This document shows positions 1 to 9,293 of a DNA stretch of 64,000 nucleotides, in pieces. The notes beneath the pieces are model-generated. The model did no database searches. It was not told the DNA's origin and saw only the letters and a list, made by a program, of their open reading frames with translations. This DNA comes from Draconibacterium aestuarii (GTDB lineage Bacteria; Bacteroidota; Bacteroidia; Bacteroidales; Prolixibacteraceae), in NCBI GenBank assembly GCA_026671195.1, contig JAPOHD010000010.1:62569-126568 (forward strand), in the 5' to 3' direction. Position 1 is the first letter of the stretch, and each line of letters starts with the position of its first letter. Made by a program: the position numbers and the translations under genes.

Positions 1-732
1 GAAGAGACTTTTACAAATATTAAGGCTCCTCTTACTTCAAACAGCCTAAAAAAACTTACTGCTCATTTTAATCTGAACAATAAAGAACAGCTTTATTCGG
101 AACTCGGTATGGGTTTCATTAACCTGGACAACCTGAAAGAAATTATTGGCAAAAAATCGGAAAACAAACTGGTTAAATATTGGAACATCACCTTTGGCGG
201 AGGTGGTAAGAAAAAAGAAGAAGAAGGGAAAACTCAGTCTGAAACAAATGCCACAAAAAAAATTGATAAAAAGAAAACTTTCCTGCTAAAAGAAAACCAG
301 GACAACATTACCTTCTCGCTGGCAAAATGCTGTAATCCTATACCCGGAGAACAAGTAGTTGGCTATTTAAGTACCGACGAGCATGTGGTAATTCATAAAA
401 CAGGGTGTCCAGAGCTGGGGCGTTTTATTGCCAACCAGGGTGAAAAAATAATCAGGGCCGAATGGACAAAATTTAAGCGCCAGTCTTACCTCACTCGTTT
501 AAATCTCGAAGGTTTTGACCGACTGGGAATCGTAAACGAAGTAACCACATTAATTTCAAAAGTGCACAGTATTAATATGCGCTCAGTTAAATTCGACACA
601 CACGATGGCATTTTCCAAGGCGACTTATTTTTATACATCCACAATACCGACGATTTAACCAATCTAATTACTCAGTTAAAGACGATTAAAGGTATCGATA
701 ATGTTTCCCGAATCGAAAACCTGAATGAATAA
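1..732 (+). CDS. rsh: RelA/SpoT-type (p)ppGpp synthetase/hydrolase, C-terminal part (5' end outside window)
   Basis: The frame is open from base 1, so this is the last 243 residues of a longer protein. The piece contains the conserved cysteine motif [10 protein letters not shown] of the zinc-finger/RIS domain, then after a KFKRQSY linker a C-terminal ACT domain ([16 protein letters not shown]). Both are the regulatory half of Rel/SpoT homologues, which bind the ribosome and control (p)ppGpp synthesis and hydrolysis in the stringent response. A lysine- and glutamate-rich linker (KKKEEEGK) precedes the zinc-finger region. The catalytic HD and synthetase domains lie to the left of the window, so whether the protein is bifunctional cannot be judged. 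A Fur-like gene and purA follow on the same strand. Confidence 0.93.
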   Translation, partial: EETFTNIKAPLTSNSLKKLTAHFNLNNKEQLYSELGMGFINLDNLKEIIGKKSENKLVKYWNITFGGGGKKKEEEGKTQSETNATKKIDKKKTFLLKENQDNITFSLAKCCNPIPGEQVVGYLSTDEHVVIHKTGCPELGRFIANQGEKIIRAEWTKFKRQSYLTRLNLEGFDRLGIVNEVTTLISKVHSINMRSVKFDTHDGIFQGDLFLYIHNTDDLTNLITQLKTIKGIDNVSRIENLNE

Positions 733-766
733 TTTATATTCATTCTAAAAAAATAAAAAAAAATCC

Positions 767-774
767 TATTTTTG
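767..774 (+). promoter_or_regulatory. -7 box (TATTTTTG) upstream of the Fur-like gene
   Basis: TATTTTTG matches the Bacteroidota consensus TAnnTTTG and lies 24 nt before the ATG of the Fur-like gene. No clear TTG box is found 18-21 nt upstream, so only half of the promoter is supported. Confidence 0.4.
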
Positions 775-797
775 CCCTATTTAAAATTGGTTTAATT

Positions 798-1241
798 ATG
801 AATAGCCAGAAGACCCGAGAGACTGTTAGGAATATGTTCACCGAATATTTGGAGAAAAACGGACATCGTAAAACTCCGGAAAGATTTGCAATACTCGATG
901 AAATTTATTGCCGCGAGGGGCATTTCGACATTGAATCGTTGTATATCTCAATGAAAAACAATAATTACCGTGTAAGTCGTGCTACTCTTTACAACACTAT
1001 TGATTTATTACTCGACTGTAAGCTAGTGGTAAAACATCAGTTTGGGAAAAACATTGCCCAGTTCGAAAAAGCATATGCAACGTTACAACACGATCATCTT
1101 ATTGACACTACCTACGGAACTGTTGTAGAATTTTACGATCCCCGTATTCGCGAAATCATTGAAGATGCATGCCTTAAGAATAACTTTAGGCTTTCGCATC
1201 ATACACTCTATATCTATGGAGAAACAACAAACAAAGAATAA
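798..1241 (+). CDS. Fur-family transcriptional regulator
   Basis: 147-residue protein of normal Fur length. The N-terminal winged helix is clear ([16 protein letters not shown], then [15 protein letters not shown] as recognition helix). The C-terminal dimerisation domain keeps metal-ligand-like residues HDH, E in VVEF and the late His pair in [10 protein letters not shown]. The CxxC structural zinc motif that normally follows HDHLI is absent: the sequence reads [10 protein letters not shown]. Fur relatives repress iron, zinc, manganese or peroxide genes; which metal or signal this one senses is not visible. It has its own terminator and lies between the Rel/SpoT gene and purA. Confidence 0.88.
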   Translation: MNSQKTRETVRNMFTEYLEKNGHRKTPERFAILDEIYCREGHFDIESLYISMKNNNYRVSRATLYNTIDLLLDCKLVVKHQFGKNIAQFEKAYATLQHDHLIDTTYGTVVEFYDPRIREIIEDACLKNNFRLSHHTLYIYGETTNKE

Positions 1242-1264
1242 GCAACTCATTCTTAATATATTAT

Positions 1265-1294
1265 AAAATCCTCTTTGTAAAGAGGATTTTTTTT
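1265..1294 (+). terminator. Intrinsic terminator after the Fur-like gene
   Basis: Inverted repeat AAAATCCTCTTT / AAAGAGGATTTT with a 2-nt centre and a run of eight T, 23 nt after the stop codon. This is a classic rho-independent terminator. Confidence 0.85.
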
Positions 1295-1340
1295 GCCTGC
1301 GAATTAAAATTATTACTACTTTTAACTGCTTAATTGAAAG

Positions 1341-1378
1341 CCGTGAAAGGTTAATCTGTACGGGTTAAGTTTTCGCGG
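1341..1378 (+). promoter_or_regulatory. Stem-loop in the purA leader
   Basis: CCGTGAAA (1341-1348) can pair with TTTCGCGG (1371-1378), with one G-U pair, around a 22-nt loop, and is followed by TTTTGTG. It lies 32 nt before the purA start. It could be a leader control element or a weak terminator. I do not recognise it as a known riboswitch. Confidence 0.25.
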
Positions 1379-1410
1379 TTTTGTGTGTAAAATAAAAATC
1401 ATAATTCAAA

Positions 1411-2691
1411 ATGAAGGTAGATGTATTGTTGGGCCTCCAATGGGGCGACGAGGGAAAAGGTAAGATTGTTGATGTTTTAACTCCGAAATATGATATTATT
1501 TCCCGTTTTCAAGGTGGACCCAATGCAGGGCATACCCTTGAGTTCAACAATATAAAACATGTGTTACATACCATCCCATCAGGAATATTCCAGGGCGACA
1601 AAATCAATATTATTGGGAACGGAGTTGTTATCGACCCAATAATATTTAAAAAGGAAATTGAAAGCCTTGGTAAAATCGGTGTCAATATTTCAAAAAAACT
1701 ATATGTGTCGAAAAAGGCACACATGATTCTTCCAACTCACAAAATTTTAGATGCCGCTTCTGAAACGAAAAAAGGCGATTCAAAAATCGGTTCAACCTTA
1801 AAAGGGATCGGACCTACTTACAAAGATAAAATTGGTCGTGATGGATTACGGGTTGGCGACTTGCTTCACAACTTCGAAGAAAAATACACTTCGCGTATTG
1901 AGAACCACAAAATAATGTTGACCGATTTTTTCAAATTCGACTATCAGGAACTACTGGAGGAATGCGAAAAAGAATGGTTCGAGGGAGTTGAACTGTTAAA
2001 GTCGTTCCACATAGTGGACAGCGAGCACATGATTAACAAAGCTTTAAAAGACGGAAAATCGGTGTTGGCAGAAGGTGCACAGGGCACCCTGCTTGATATC
2101 GATTTTGGTTCGTACCCATTTGTTACCAGCTCGAATACAATTAGTGCCGGAGCATGTACGGGTTTAGGTATTGCACCCAACACCATAGGAAAAATATTTG
2201 GTATTTTTAAAGCTTATTGTACCCGCGTTGGAATGGGCCCCTTCCCTACCGAATTATTCGACGAAACAGGAAAAAAACTGCGCGATGCAGGTAACGAGTA
2301 CGGTTCAACTACAGGTCGTCCACGCCGATGTGGATGGCTCGATCTGGTTGCCTTAAAATATTCAGTGATGCTTAATGGCGTTACCGAACTTATTATGATG
2401 AAAGCCGATGTTCTCGACGATTTTGATGTAATAAAAGTATGTGTAGGCTACGAAATTAACGGCGAAGTTGTGGAACATTTCCCATTTGAATTAAACGACG
2501 ATGTAAAACCGGTTTATGTTGAACTTCCGGGTTGGAAAACTGATTTAACGGCCGTAAAAAACCAAAATGAATTTCCTGAAGAATTAAATAACTACATTAG
2601 TTTTATTGAAGACGAGATGGAAATTACGGTTTCAATTGCATCGGTTGGACCCAATCGGGCTCAAACTATTTTTCTGGAAGGAGAAGAATAA
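1411..2691 (+). CDS. purA: Adenylosuccinate synthase
   Basis: 426 residues, the usual length. It catalyses GTP-dependent condensation of IMP with aspartate to adenylosuccinate, the first committed step to AMP, in the cytoplasm. The P-loop-like motif GLQWGDEGKGKIVD carries the catalytic Asp at residue 13. GGPNAGHT supplies the catalytic His. STLKGIGPTYKDK, GAQGTLLDIDFGSYPFVTSS and the C-terminal guanine-binding region (MMKADVLDDFD, GPNR near the end) are all present. The ATG at 1411 matches the family start. The gene stands alone between the terminator of the Fur-like gene and a 216-nt gap before pncB. Confidence 0.97.
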   Translation: MKVDVLLGLQWGDEGKGKIVDVLTPKYDIISRFQGGPNAGHTLEFNNIKHVLHTIPSGIFQGDKINIIGNGVVIDPIIFKKEIESLGKIGVNISKKLYVSKKAHMILPTHKILDAASETKKGDSKIGSTLKGIGPTYKDKIGRDGLRVGDLLHNFEEKYTSRIENHKIMLTDFFKFDYQELLEECEKEWFEGVELLKSFHIVDSEHMINKALKDGKSVLAEGAQGTLLDIDFGSYPFVTSSNTISAGACTGLGIAPNTIGKIFGIFKAYCTRVGMGPFPTELFDETGKKLRDAGNEYGSTTGRPRRCGWLDLVALKYSVMLNGVTELIMMKADVLDDFDVIKVCVGYEINGEVVEHFPFELNDDVKPVYVELPGWKTDLTAVKNQNEFPEELNNYISFIEDEMEITVSIASVGPNRAQTIFLEGEE

Positions 2692-2907
2692 AAAAATTTA
2701 ATATAAAATACAAAACGGCGTTTTTTTTGCCTGATTAGAACTATTAGTTTATAGAAACGAAAGTAGCTGAAATGTAAGGCAAGGTTTAACCAGTAATTTG
2801 AAAATAGAATATACACCATAAAAATTAATTTCAACAAAAACCGCGTTTGAGAAAGATTAAAAGTATTTCTTAACTATCTTTAAAAGATTCCATATTTTGA
2901 GCGGGAG

Positions 2908-4320
2908 ATGATACAATTTGGTACAGAGAAGTTAGGTCTTTACACTGATTTTTATGAGTTAACCATGGCTCAGGGTTATTTTTATTCCAATAAAAAAGAC
3001 CAGCAAGTTACTTTCGACTATTTTTTCAGAGAGAACCCATACAACGGTGGTTTTACCGTTTTTGCCGGATTACAGGACCTTGTTGAATTACTTCCCGATT
3101 TTACTTTCGGCGAATCTGATATCAGTTTTCTAAAAGAACAGGCATTTCAACCGGAGTTTCTTGAATATTTGAAAAACTTTCGATTCAGAGGCAATATTGC
3201 CAGTGTAAAAGAAGGAGAAATAGTGTTTCCGAACGAACCACTTATGAGTATAAAGGGAAACATAATTGAATGCCAGCTTATTGAAAGTTTTTTACTGAAT
3301 ATTATAAACTTTGAATCTCTGATCGCTACCAAAGCTTTTCGGATTAAACTTATTTCGGGTAAAAAATTATTTGCGGAGTTTGGTTTGCGCCGTGCTCATG
3401 GTTTTGGAGCAATACATGCAAGCCGTGCTGCTGCGATTGGAGGAGCCAGTTCCACATCGAACGTGTTAGCCGGAAAAATTTTCGACATACCCGTTTCGGG
3501 AACAATGGCGCATAGCTGGATACAAAGTTTCGACAATGAACTACAAGCTTTCAGGACTTTTGCCGAAGTACATCCATCCAACACTACTTTGCTTGTTGAT
3601 ACTTATAATACTTTGGAATCGGGAGTACCCAATGCCATTATTATCGGTAACGAAATGAAGGAAAAAGGTCTTAAATTAAACGCTATTCGTTTAGATAGTG
3701 GCGACCTCGCCTATCTGAGTAAAAAGGCTCGGAAGATGTTGGATAATGCAGGCCTGAATGAAGTACTGATAATTGCGTCGAATCAACTAAATGAATATGT
3801 TATAAAAACATTATTGCGCGATCAAAATGCCGCAATCGACGGCTTTGGCATTGGCACTGAAATGATTACAGGAAAATCAGATGCAGCTCTTGGTGGTGTT
3901 TACAAACTTGCGGAAATTGAAGGGCAGCCCAAAATGAAATTCTCGGAAAATATCGAGAAAACAACACTTCCCGGAGCAAAACAACTCATCCGGTATTATG
4001 ATAAAGATGGATATTTTTTCAGAGACGGGATTCTTTTGGAAGAGGAGAATCCATCTGAAGTAGAAACCATATACCACCGTGTATATCACCAGAAAAATAC
4101 ATTCATAAAACATTTAAAACAACAATATTTATTTGAACCGGCCGTTTATAACGGTGAATCGAAATTAAACAAACAAACTCCGGCAGAGATTCACAGCTAC
4201 TTGCTTTCGCAATCAGAAAAACTTCCGGATGAACACAAAAGATTTATTAGCCCACACATATACAAAGTTGGAATATCCAACAAATTAATGAAAACCCGAA
4301 ACGCATTAACAATAAGTTAA
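2908..4320 (+). CDS. pncB: Nicotinate phosphoribosyltransferase
   Basis: 470 residues. Family hallmarks are YTDFYELTMAQGYF at the N-terminus, the phospho-acceptor histidine region SGTMAHSWIQSF, LDTYNT-type and RLDSGDL motifs, and FGIGTEMIT for phosphate binding. The enzyme joins nicotinate to PRPP (ATP-stimulated) to give nicotinate mononucleotide, the entry of the Preiss-Handler NAD salvage route. A PLP-dependent enzyme gene begins 19 nt downstream on the same strand, so the two are probably co-transcribed, though I see no pathway link. Confidence 0.95.
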   Translation: MIQFGTEKLGLYTDFYELTMAQGYFYSNKKDQQVTFDYFFRENPYNGGFTVFAGLQDLVELLPDFTFGESDISFLKEQAFQPEFLEYLKNFRFRGNIASVKEGEIVFPNEPLMSIKGNIIECQLIESFLLNIINFESLIATKAFRIKLISGKKLFAEFGLRRAHGFGAIHASRAAAIGGASSTSNVLAGKIFDIPVSGTMAHSWIQSFDNELQAFRTFAEVHPSNTTLLVDTYNTLESGVPNAIIIGNEMKEKGLKLNAIRLDSGDLAYLSKKARKMLDNAGLNEVLIIASNQLNEYVIKTLLRDQNAAIDGFGIGTEMITGKSDAALGGVYKLAEIEGQPKMKFSENIEKTTLPGAKQLIRYYDKDGYFFRDGILLEEENPSEVETIYHRVYHQKNTFIKHLKQQYLFEPAVYNGESKLNKQTPAEIHSYLLSQSEKLPDEHKRFISPHIYKVGISNKLMKTRNALTIS

Positions 4321-4339
4321 TTACGTTACATTGATTTGA

Positions 4340-5440
4340 ATGTTTGAAATACTTAGACCTACTCTGCTAATTGACAAGGAGATTTGCTTACGAAACATTG
4401 AACAAATGGCTTACAAGGCTGCGAAACACAATTTGCGTTTCCGACCTCATTTTAAAACCCACCAATCGGCCCAAATTGGTGAATGGTATAAACTTTATGG
4501 GGTAAAAGCCATTACTGTTTCCTCTGTTCAAATGGCTGAATACTTTGCTGCCCACGGATGGGATGATATTACCATTGCCTTTTCGTTGAACATTTTAGAA
4601 ATTCAAAATATCAACCGACTAGCTGCTGCAATTAAACTAAATGTTTTAGTCGAGAATAAGGAAGCTGCCAATGTTCTCAAAGACAAAGCTTCGTCATCAT
4701 TGGGAGTTTACATAAAAATAGATACAGGTTACAACAGAACCGGCATTCCTTCGTCACGAACCGGTAGCATTGATTCAATTCTCGAAATACTTGATTCCAA
4801 TAAAAAATTGACATTTAAAGGGTTTTTAACCCATACGGGGCACACCTACCAGGCGAAATCAACCAACGAAATTTATAGCCGACATTTTGATGCATTACTT
4901 AAATTACGTTTTCTAAAAAGCAAATACATAAAACAATATCCATCCATTGAGTTAAGTATGGGCGACACTCCCTCTGCCAGTATTTGCAACAATTTTGAAG
5001 GAGTGGATGAATTCCGCCCCGGAAATTTTGTGTTTTACGATTTAATGCAGCACAGTCTTGGCGTTTGCGAAATGAGAGACATTGCAGTAAAGATGGTTTG
5101 CCCAGTGGTTGCCAAACATATTTCAAGAAACGAAATTATTATTCACGGTGGGGCAGTGCATTTTTCAAAAGATACTGTTTTAAATACCGATGGGAAACCG
5201 TTATTTGGCAGAATTAGAATTCAATATAAAGGTGAAAAAGTTTTACTCGACAATAAACATTACTTATCAAAACTTTCTCAGGAACATGGAACATTAAAAA
5301 TAACTCCGGCAAATTACGAGAAAATAAACATTGGCGATTTGATTGAAATAATTCCTGTCCATTCTTGTCTTACAGCCAACCTGATGGGATACATGCAAAC
5401 AACGGAAGGCGAACTTATTAAAATGATGCCAAAGTATTAG
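4340..5440 (+). CDS. D-serine dehydratase/D-threonine aldolase-like PLP enzyme (fold type III)
   Basis: 366 residues. The N-terminal alanine-racemase-type barrel begins LRPTLLIDKEICLRNIEQM, and the PLP lysine is in RPHFKTHQS. The C-terminal part contains IPVHSCLTANLM, the His-x-Cys pair that binds zinc in the eukaryotic D-serine dehydratase (DSD1) family. D-threonine aldolases share this layout but use other divalent metals, so substrate choice (D-serine, D-threonine or 3-hydroxyaspartate) stays open. The His-Ser-Cys motif favours a zinc-dependent dehydratase-like enzyme. It is cytoplasmic and probably in one transcript with pncB. Confidence 0.85.
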   Translation: MFEILRPTLLIDKEICLRNIEQMAYKAAKHNLRFRPHFKTHQSAQIGEWYKLYGVKAITVSSVQMAEYFAAHGWDDITIAFSLNILEIQNINRLAAAIKLNVLVENKEAANVLKDKASSSLGVYIKIDTGYNRTGIPSSRTGSIDSILEILDSNKKLTFKGFLTHTGHTYQAKSTNEIYSRHFDALLKLRFLKSKYIKQYPSIELSMGDTPSASICNNFEGVDEFRPGNFVFYDLMQHSLGVCEMRDIAVKMVCPVVAKHISRNEIIIHGGAVHFSKDTVLNTDGKPLFGRIRIQYKGEKVLLDNKHYLSKLSQEHGTLKITPANYEKINIGDLIEIIPVHSCLTANLMGYMQTTEGELIKMMPKY

Positions 5441-5516
5441 GAAAATTAAAGGCGTAAGTTGAAAAGTGTGTGCATTTACATGTATATAAGTTATTCATAT
5501 CAAATAAAACAGTACG

Positions 5517-5943
5517 ATGAAGCCCAGATTAAACATTGTTACGCTTGGAGTAAAAAACCTGCAAAAATCAAGTGAATTTTACCAAACAGCTCTGAACTGG
5601 AAACCAACCAAAGACAGCGACGACAAAATCGTTTTTTTTTTACCACGGAGGAATTGTTTTAGGATTGTACCCGCTTGACAAGCTGGCAGAAGATGCTGAA
5701 ATTTCACCTGAGCGTAGTGGTTTCCCGGGGATTACACTTGCTATTAACCTCGATTCGAAAGAAGCGGTTGCCGAACTTTACAAAACAGTAATCGAAAAAG
5801 GAGGCAAACCATTGGTTGAACCTCGCCAAACATTTTGGGGCGGATACGATTGCTATTTTGCCGATCCTGATGGCAACGCCTGGGAAATTGCATGGGCTCC
5901 GTTTTGGGAGTTCGATGAACAAGGAAGTCTAAAAATGGAATAA
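5517..5943 (+). pseudogene. VOC (glyoxalase/bleomycin-resistance) family protein, frameshifted
   Basis: The ATG at 5517 starts MKPRLNIVTLGVKNL, a typical VOC N-terminus, and the frame runs to a T10 tract at 5632-5641. The rest of the family sequence (YHGGIVLGLYPLD, later GGYDCYFADPDGNAWEIAW) continues in another frame to 5943. Removing a single T restores one continuous 141-residue protein of normal VOC length with the metal Glu in WEIAW. I infer a +1 slip in the homopolymer: a true recent mutation, a sequencing error, or a site corrected by transcriptional slippage. VOC proteins are metal-dependent lyases or dioxygenases; the substrate is unknown here. Confidence 0.8.
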
Positions 5944-5951
5944 TTTAGTAC

Positions 5952-5986
5952 TATTGAGCAGATGACTTAAAGTCATCTGCTCAATA
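5952..5986. terminator. Bidirectional hairpin between VOC gene and pepD
   Basis: A perfect 16-bp inverted repeat (TATTGAGCAGATGACT and its complement) with loop TAA lies between two convergent genes. T-runs are short on both sides, so termination strength is uncertain. Confidence 0.6.
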
Positions 5987-5995
5987 AACAATCCT

Positions 5996-7459
5996 TTATT
6001 TCGTTGGAATATTCTCCAACGTATTCAGTAAAAAATCCCAATATTTTTGAACGGTTTCAATGTTTACCTTTTCATCGGGAGAGTGCGGGAATTTTATAGT
6101 AGGTCCAATGGAAATCATGTCCCAGTTGGTATAAGTCGAACCTAAAATACCACATTCCAATCCGGCATGCATGGCCAATAATTCGGGTGTTTTGCCAAAT
6201 TGGTCGGAGTATAGATTTTTCATCACCTCCAAAATTTCCGATTCAATATTGGGTTGCCATCCCGGGTAACTTCCGTCTAAAACAACCGATGCACCTGCCA
6301 GTTTAAAAACAGATTCCAAACGCGATGCCAGTGCATCTTTTGCCGTTTCAGAAAAACTTCGAACCAAACAACTTACTACAACATTTTCCTTGCCCGCTTT
6401 TACAGTGGCTAAATTTGTTGATGTTTCAACAGTCCCCGACATAGAGTCGCTCATTCGAACCACATCATTAGGAGCCGCCCAAACAGCACGGGTAAGTTTC
6501 TTTTGGAAACCTTTTTTCATAATTGATTCGGGCATCCCGGCAGTTTCAACCTCAATTAGTAAGTCCGGTTCCACAAGCACCAATTCAGCTTTAATTATTT
6601 CGGCCATTTCTGAAACCTTTTCAATAAAAGCATCAGCCTTTTTTGTTTTTACTGCAACCACCCCAAAAGCTTCACGTGGAATTGCATTACGTAAACTTCC
6701 GCCTTGAATATCTGCTAAAACAACACCAAACGCATTATTAACTTCTTTCAAAATACGGAAGAATACTTTATTGGCATTTCCTCTTCCCAAATGAATATCA
6801 ACACCTGAATGGCCACCTTTTAATCCGGTAACCTTCAGTTTAAAAGCCGATAACTTTTTAGGAATTTTCTTTGTCATTTTCTTTTTGAAAGTGGCAGTTA
6901 CATCAATACCTCCTGCACAGCCAATACTAAAAGTCCCTTCTTCCTCTGTATCGGTATTAATCAGAATATCTCCCTGCAACAAACCTCCTTTTAAACCAAT
7001 TGCCCCATCCATTCCGGTTTCTTCGGTAGCCGTTAACAACACCTCAACCGGACCATGTTTCAACGTTTTTGAAGCAAGCACTGCCAATGCCGACGAAACT
7101 CCAATTCCATTATCCGCTCCCAAAGTTGTTCCGTTAGCGGTAACCCAGTTGCCATCAACAAAAGTGTCAATCGGATCGGTAACAAAATCATGGTCTTTGT
7201 CGCTGTTTTTCTGAGGGACCATATCCAGGTGGCCCTGCAAAATAACTCCTTTACAATTTTCCATACCAGCCGTTGCCGGTTTGCGGATAATTACATTTCC
7301 AACTTCGTCTTTAATGGTTTCTAAGCCTAAATTTTCTCCAAATTTCACTGCCCAATCCTGTACTTTTTGTTCGTGTCGCGACGGACGCGGAATTTGTGTT
7401 AATGCATAAAATATATCCCAGAGTTGCTTTGGCTCCAGGTTTCTGATTTCTTCACTCAT
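5996..7459 (-). CDS. pepD: Aminoacyl-histidine dipeptidase (M20 family)
   Basis: 487 residues, the PepD length. Metal and catalytic motifs of M20 di-zinc peptidases are in order: GHLDMVPQK (His77, Asp79), LGADNGIG (Asp116), ATEETGMDGA (Glu146 general base, Glu147), NTDTEEEG, the lid-domain motif GLKGGHSGVDI, and AMHAGLECGI near the C-terminus. There is no signal peptide, so it acts in the cytoplasm on small peptides such as Xaa-His. A proton-coupled peptide transporter lies divergently 228 nt away, which fits uptake followed by hydrolysis of di- and tripeptides. Confidence 0.94.
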   Translation of the reverse strand: MSEEIRNLEPKQLWDIFYALTQIPRPSRHEQKVQDWAVKFGENLGLETIKDEVGNVIIRKPATAGMENCKGVILQGHLDMVPQKNSDKDHDFVTDPIDTFVDGNWVTANGTTLGADNGIGVSSALAVLASKTLKHGPVEVLLTATEETGMDGAIGLKGGLLQGDILINTDTEEEGTFSIGCAGGIDVTATFKKKMTKKIPKKLSAFKLKVTGLKGGHSGVDIHLGRGNANKVFFRILKEVNNAFGVVLADIQGGSLRNAIPREAFGVVAVKTKKADAFIEKVSEMAEIIKAELVLVEPDLLIEVETAGMPESIMKKGFQKKLTRAVWAAPNDVVRMSDSMSGTVETSTNLATVKAGKENVVVSCLVRSFSETAKDALASRLESVFKLAGASVVLDGSYPGWQPNIESEILEVMKNLYSDQFGKTPELLAMHAGLECGILGSTYTNWDMISIGPTIKFPHSPDEKVNIETVQKYWDFLLNTLENIPTK

Positions 7460-7687
7460 TGAATATTTTTTTATAAAAATTACTGATTCTGTTTATCCTT
7501 AATGAAACCATACTTTCCCGCTTTTTACTTCTGAAGAAAAATTAGTTTCGAGCATCAAAATTCACAATTTTTCTGTAAAATCCACAGAATTAACACGGAA
7601 GAATTCCAAAAGCTGACATGTTTCAAGATTTAATTAGAATATAATTGATATTTTAGCCGACTTATTAAAATAAAATCTTTCTTTATT

Positions 7688-9217
7688 ATGAGTACAGATA
7701 AAAATAAGGCCTTCTTTGGACATCCAATGGGACTTTCCACATTATTTGCCAGCGAGCTTTGGGAACGATTTAGCTATTATGGAATGCGTGCTTTGCTGGT
7801 TCTGTTCCTGACTGCAACTTTTGCATCGGGTGGATTTGAAATGGCGGAACTCGACGCCTTTACAGTTTACGGTATTTTTACAGGATTAGTATACGTTACC
7901 CCGATCATTGGCGGAATGCTGGCCGATAAAATTCTTGGACAACGCAAATCGATATACATTGGTGGATTAACAATGGCAATTGGGCAATTTCTGTTGGCAA
8001 CAAGTGCATGGATGCACGGAACCGATGCCAGCATGGAATTTCGCCAAACTATTTTTTATGCCGGATTAGGAATATTAATATCGGGAAACGGTTTTTTCAA
8101 ACCCAATATTTCTACCATGGTAGGCGAATTGTACGATAACAATGACCCCCGAAAAGATGGTGGATTCACTATCTTCTACATGGGGATTAATATGGGTGCT
8201 TTCCTTTCGCCTTTGGTTGCTGGTAAACTTGGAGAACAAGTAGCATGGCAATACGGATTTCTTGCTGCAGGTGTAGGTATGTTGCTGGGAACTATATGGT
8301 TTTTTGTTCGTAGCCATACGCTTGGACATATTGGAATGCCACCAAAAATAAAATCAGAAAGAGTAAGGTTGGCTGTAGAAGATTGGTTTGGAATACTGGC
8401 ATATGTTGCTGGTGTTGTTGGACTTATTTTTGCGGTTATTCTGGGTTGGGGCGCTATGCCTTCGGTTGTTAGCACTACAATTATTTATGTATTGGCTATA
8501 GGTGGAGTATTATACCTGGCATCATCTATTTTCAGGGGAACTACGGGAAAAACAGAATGGTCGAGAGTTGGTGTTATTCTGGTATTAGCAATTTTCAACA
8601 TCTTCTTTTGGAGTGGTTTTGAACAGGCCGGTACTACCTTTAATATTTTTGCACGCGACAATACACAGCGTTTAATCGGCAACTGGGAAATCCCGGCATC
8701 TTGGTTTCAGAGTATAAATGCACTGTTTATTATACTTTTTGCTCCTGTTTTCAGCATCTTATGGACCAAACTTGAAAAATATAAATTGAATCCCAATACT
8801 CCAATGAAATTTGCATGGGGAATGTCTTTGCTTGCTTTGGGATTTGTGGTAATGGCCATTGCCTTTACACGATCAACTTCGGGCGGCGAAATCAGATTGG
8901 TTAGTCCACTGTGGTTAACCATGGTATTTATGTTGCACACCTTTGGTGAGTTGTGTCTTTCACCTATCGGACTTTCGATGGTTACTAAATTATCGCCGCC
9001 AAAACTGGTGTCTACCATGATGGGAGTTTGGATGGGTTCTTTTGCTGCAGGAAACTTTGTGGCCTCGCAAATGAAATCTATTTCAATGCAACTTGAAAAG
9101 GCGATGGGAACTGAAATACAGGTATTTTGGCTGATTGCCATTCAATCGGCTATTATCGCTGTAATCCTTGTTGTACTGTCTCCCTGGTTAAAAAGAATGA
9201 TGCACGGAATCAAATAA
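7688..9217 (+). CDS. Proton-coupled oligopeptide transporter (POT/PTR family, MFS)
   Basis: 509 residues with about 12-14 hydrophobic helices. The POT signature ELWERFSYYGMRALLVLF (the ExxERFxYY motif, proton and peptide coupling) is at residues 23-40. GNGFFKPNISTMVGELY with FTIFYMGINMGAF follows, as in the second PTR2 signature. It imports di- and tripeptides with protons through the inner membrane. It lies divergently from pepD and is closed by a strong terminator. The exact peptide preference cannot be read from sequence. Confidence 0.94.
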   Translation: MSTDKNKAFFGHPMGLSTLFASELWERFSYYGMRALLVLFLTATFASGGFEMAELDAFTVYGIFTGLVYVTPIIGGMLADKILGQRKSIYIGGLTMAIGQFLLATSAWMHGTDASMEFRQTIFYAGLGILISGNGFFKPNISTMVGELYDNNDPRKDGGFTIFYMGINMGAFLSPLVAGKLGEQVAWQYGFLAAGVGMLLGTIWFFVRSHTLGHIGMPPKIKSERVRLAVEDWFGILAYVAGVVGLIFAVILGWGAMPSVVSTTIIYVLAIGGVLYLASSIFRGTTGKTEWSRVGVILVLAIFNIFFWSGFEQAGTTFNIFARDNTQRLIGNWEIPASWFQSINALFIILFAPVFSILWTKLEKYKLNPNTPMKFAWGMSLLALGFVVMAIAFTRSTSGGEIRLVSPLWLTMVFMLHTFGELCLSPIGLSMVTKLSPPKLVSTMMGVWMGSFAAGNFVASQMKSISMQLEKAMGTEIQVFWLIAIQSAIIAVILVVLSPWLKRMMHGIK

Positions 9218-9238
9218 ATAACTCAACTATTTATAAAT

Positions 9239-9268
9239 AAAAAACCCGGCTAATAGCCGGGTTTTTTA
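9239..9268 (+). terminator. Intrinsic terminator after the POT transporter gene
   Basis: AAAACCCGGC / GCCGGGTTTT stem with loop TAATA, continuing in T6ATT. It lies 22 nt after the stop codon and also separates the convergent DUF4831 gene. Confidence 0.9.
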
Positions 9269-9293
9269 TTTAACTGATAATTCTTTTATATCA

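Noticed and set aside
2700-2740. AAAACGGCGTTTTTTTT as a purA terminator
   Set aside because: The stem is only five A-T-rich pairs with a three-base loop; too weak to list.
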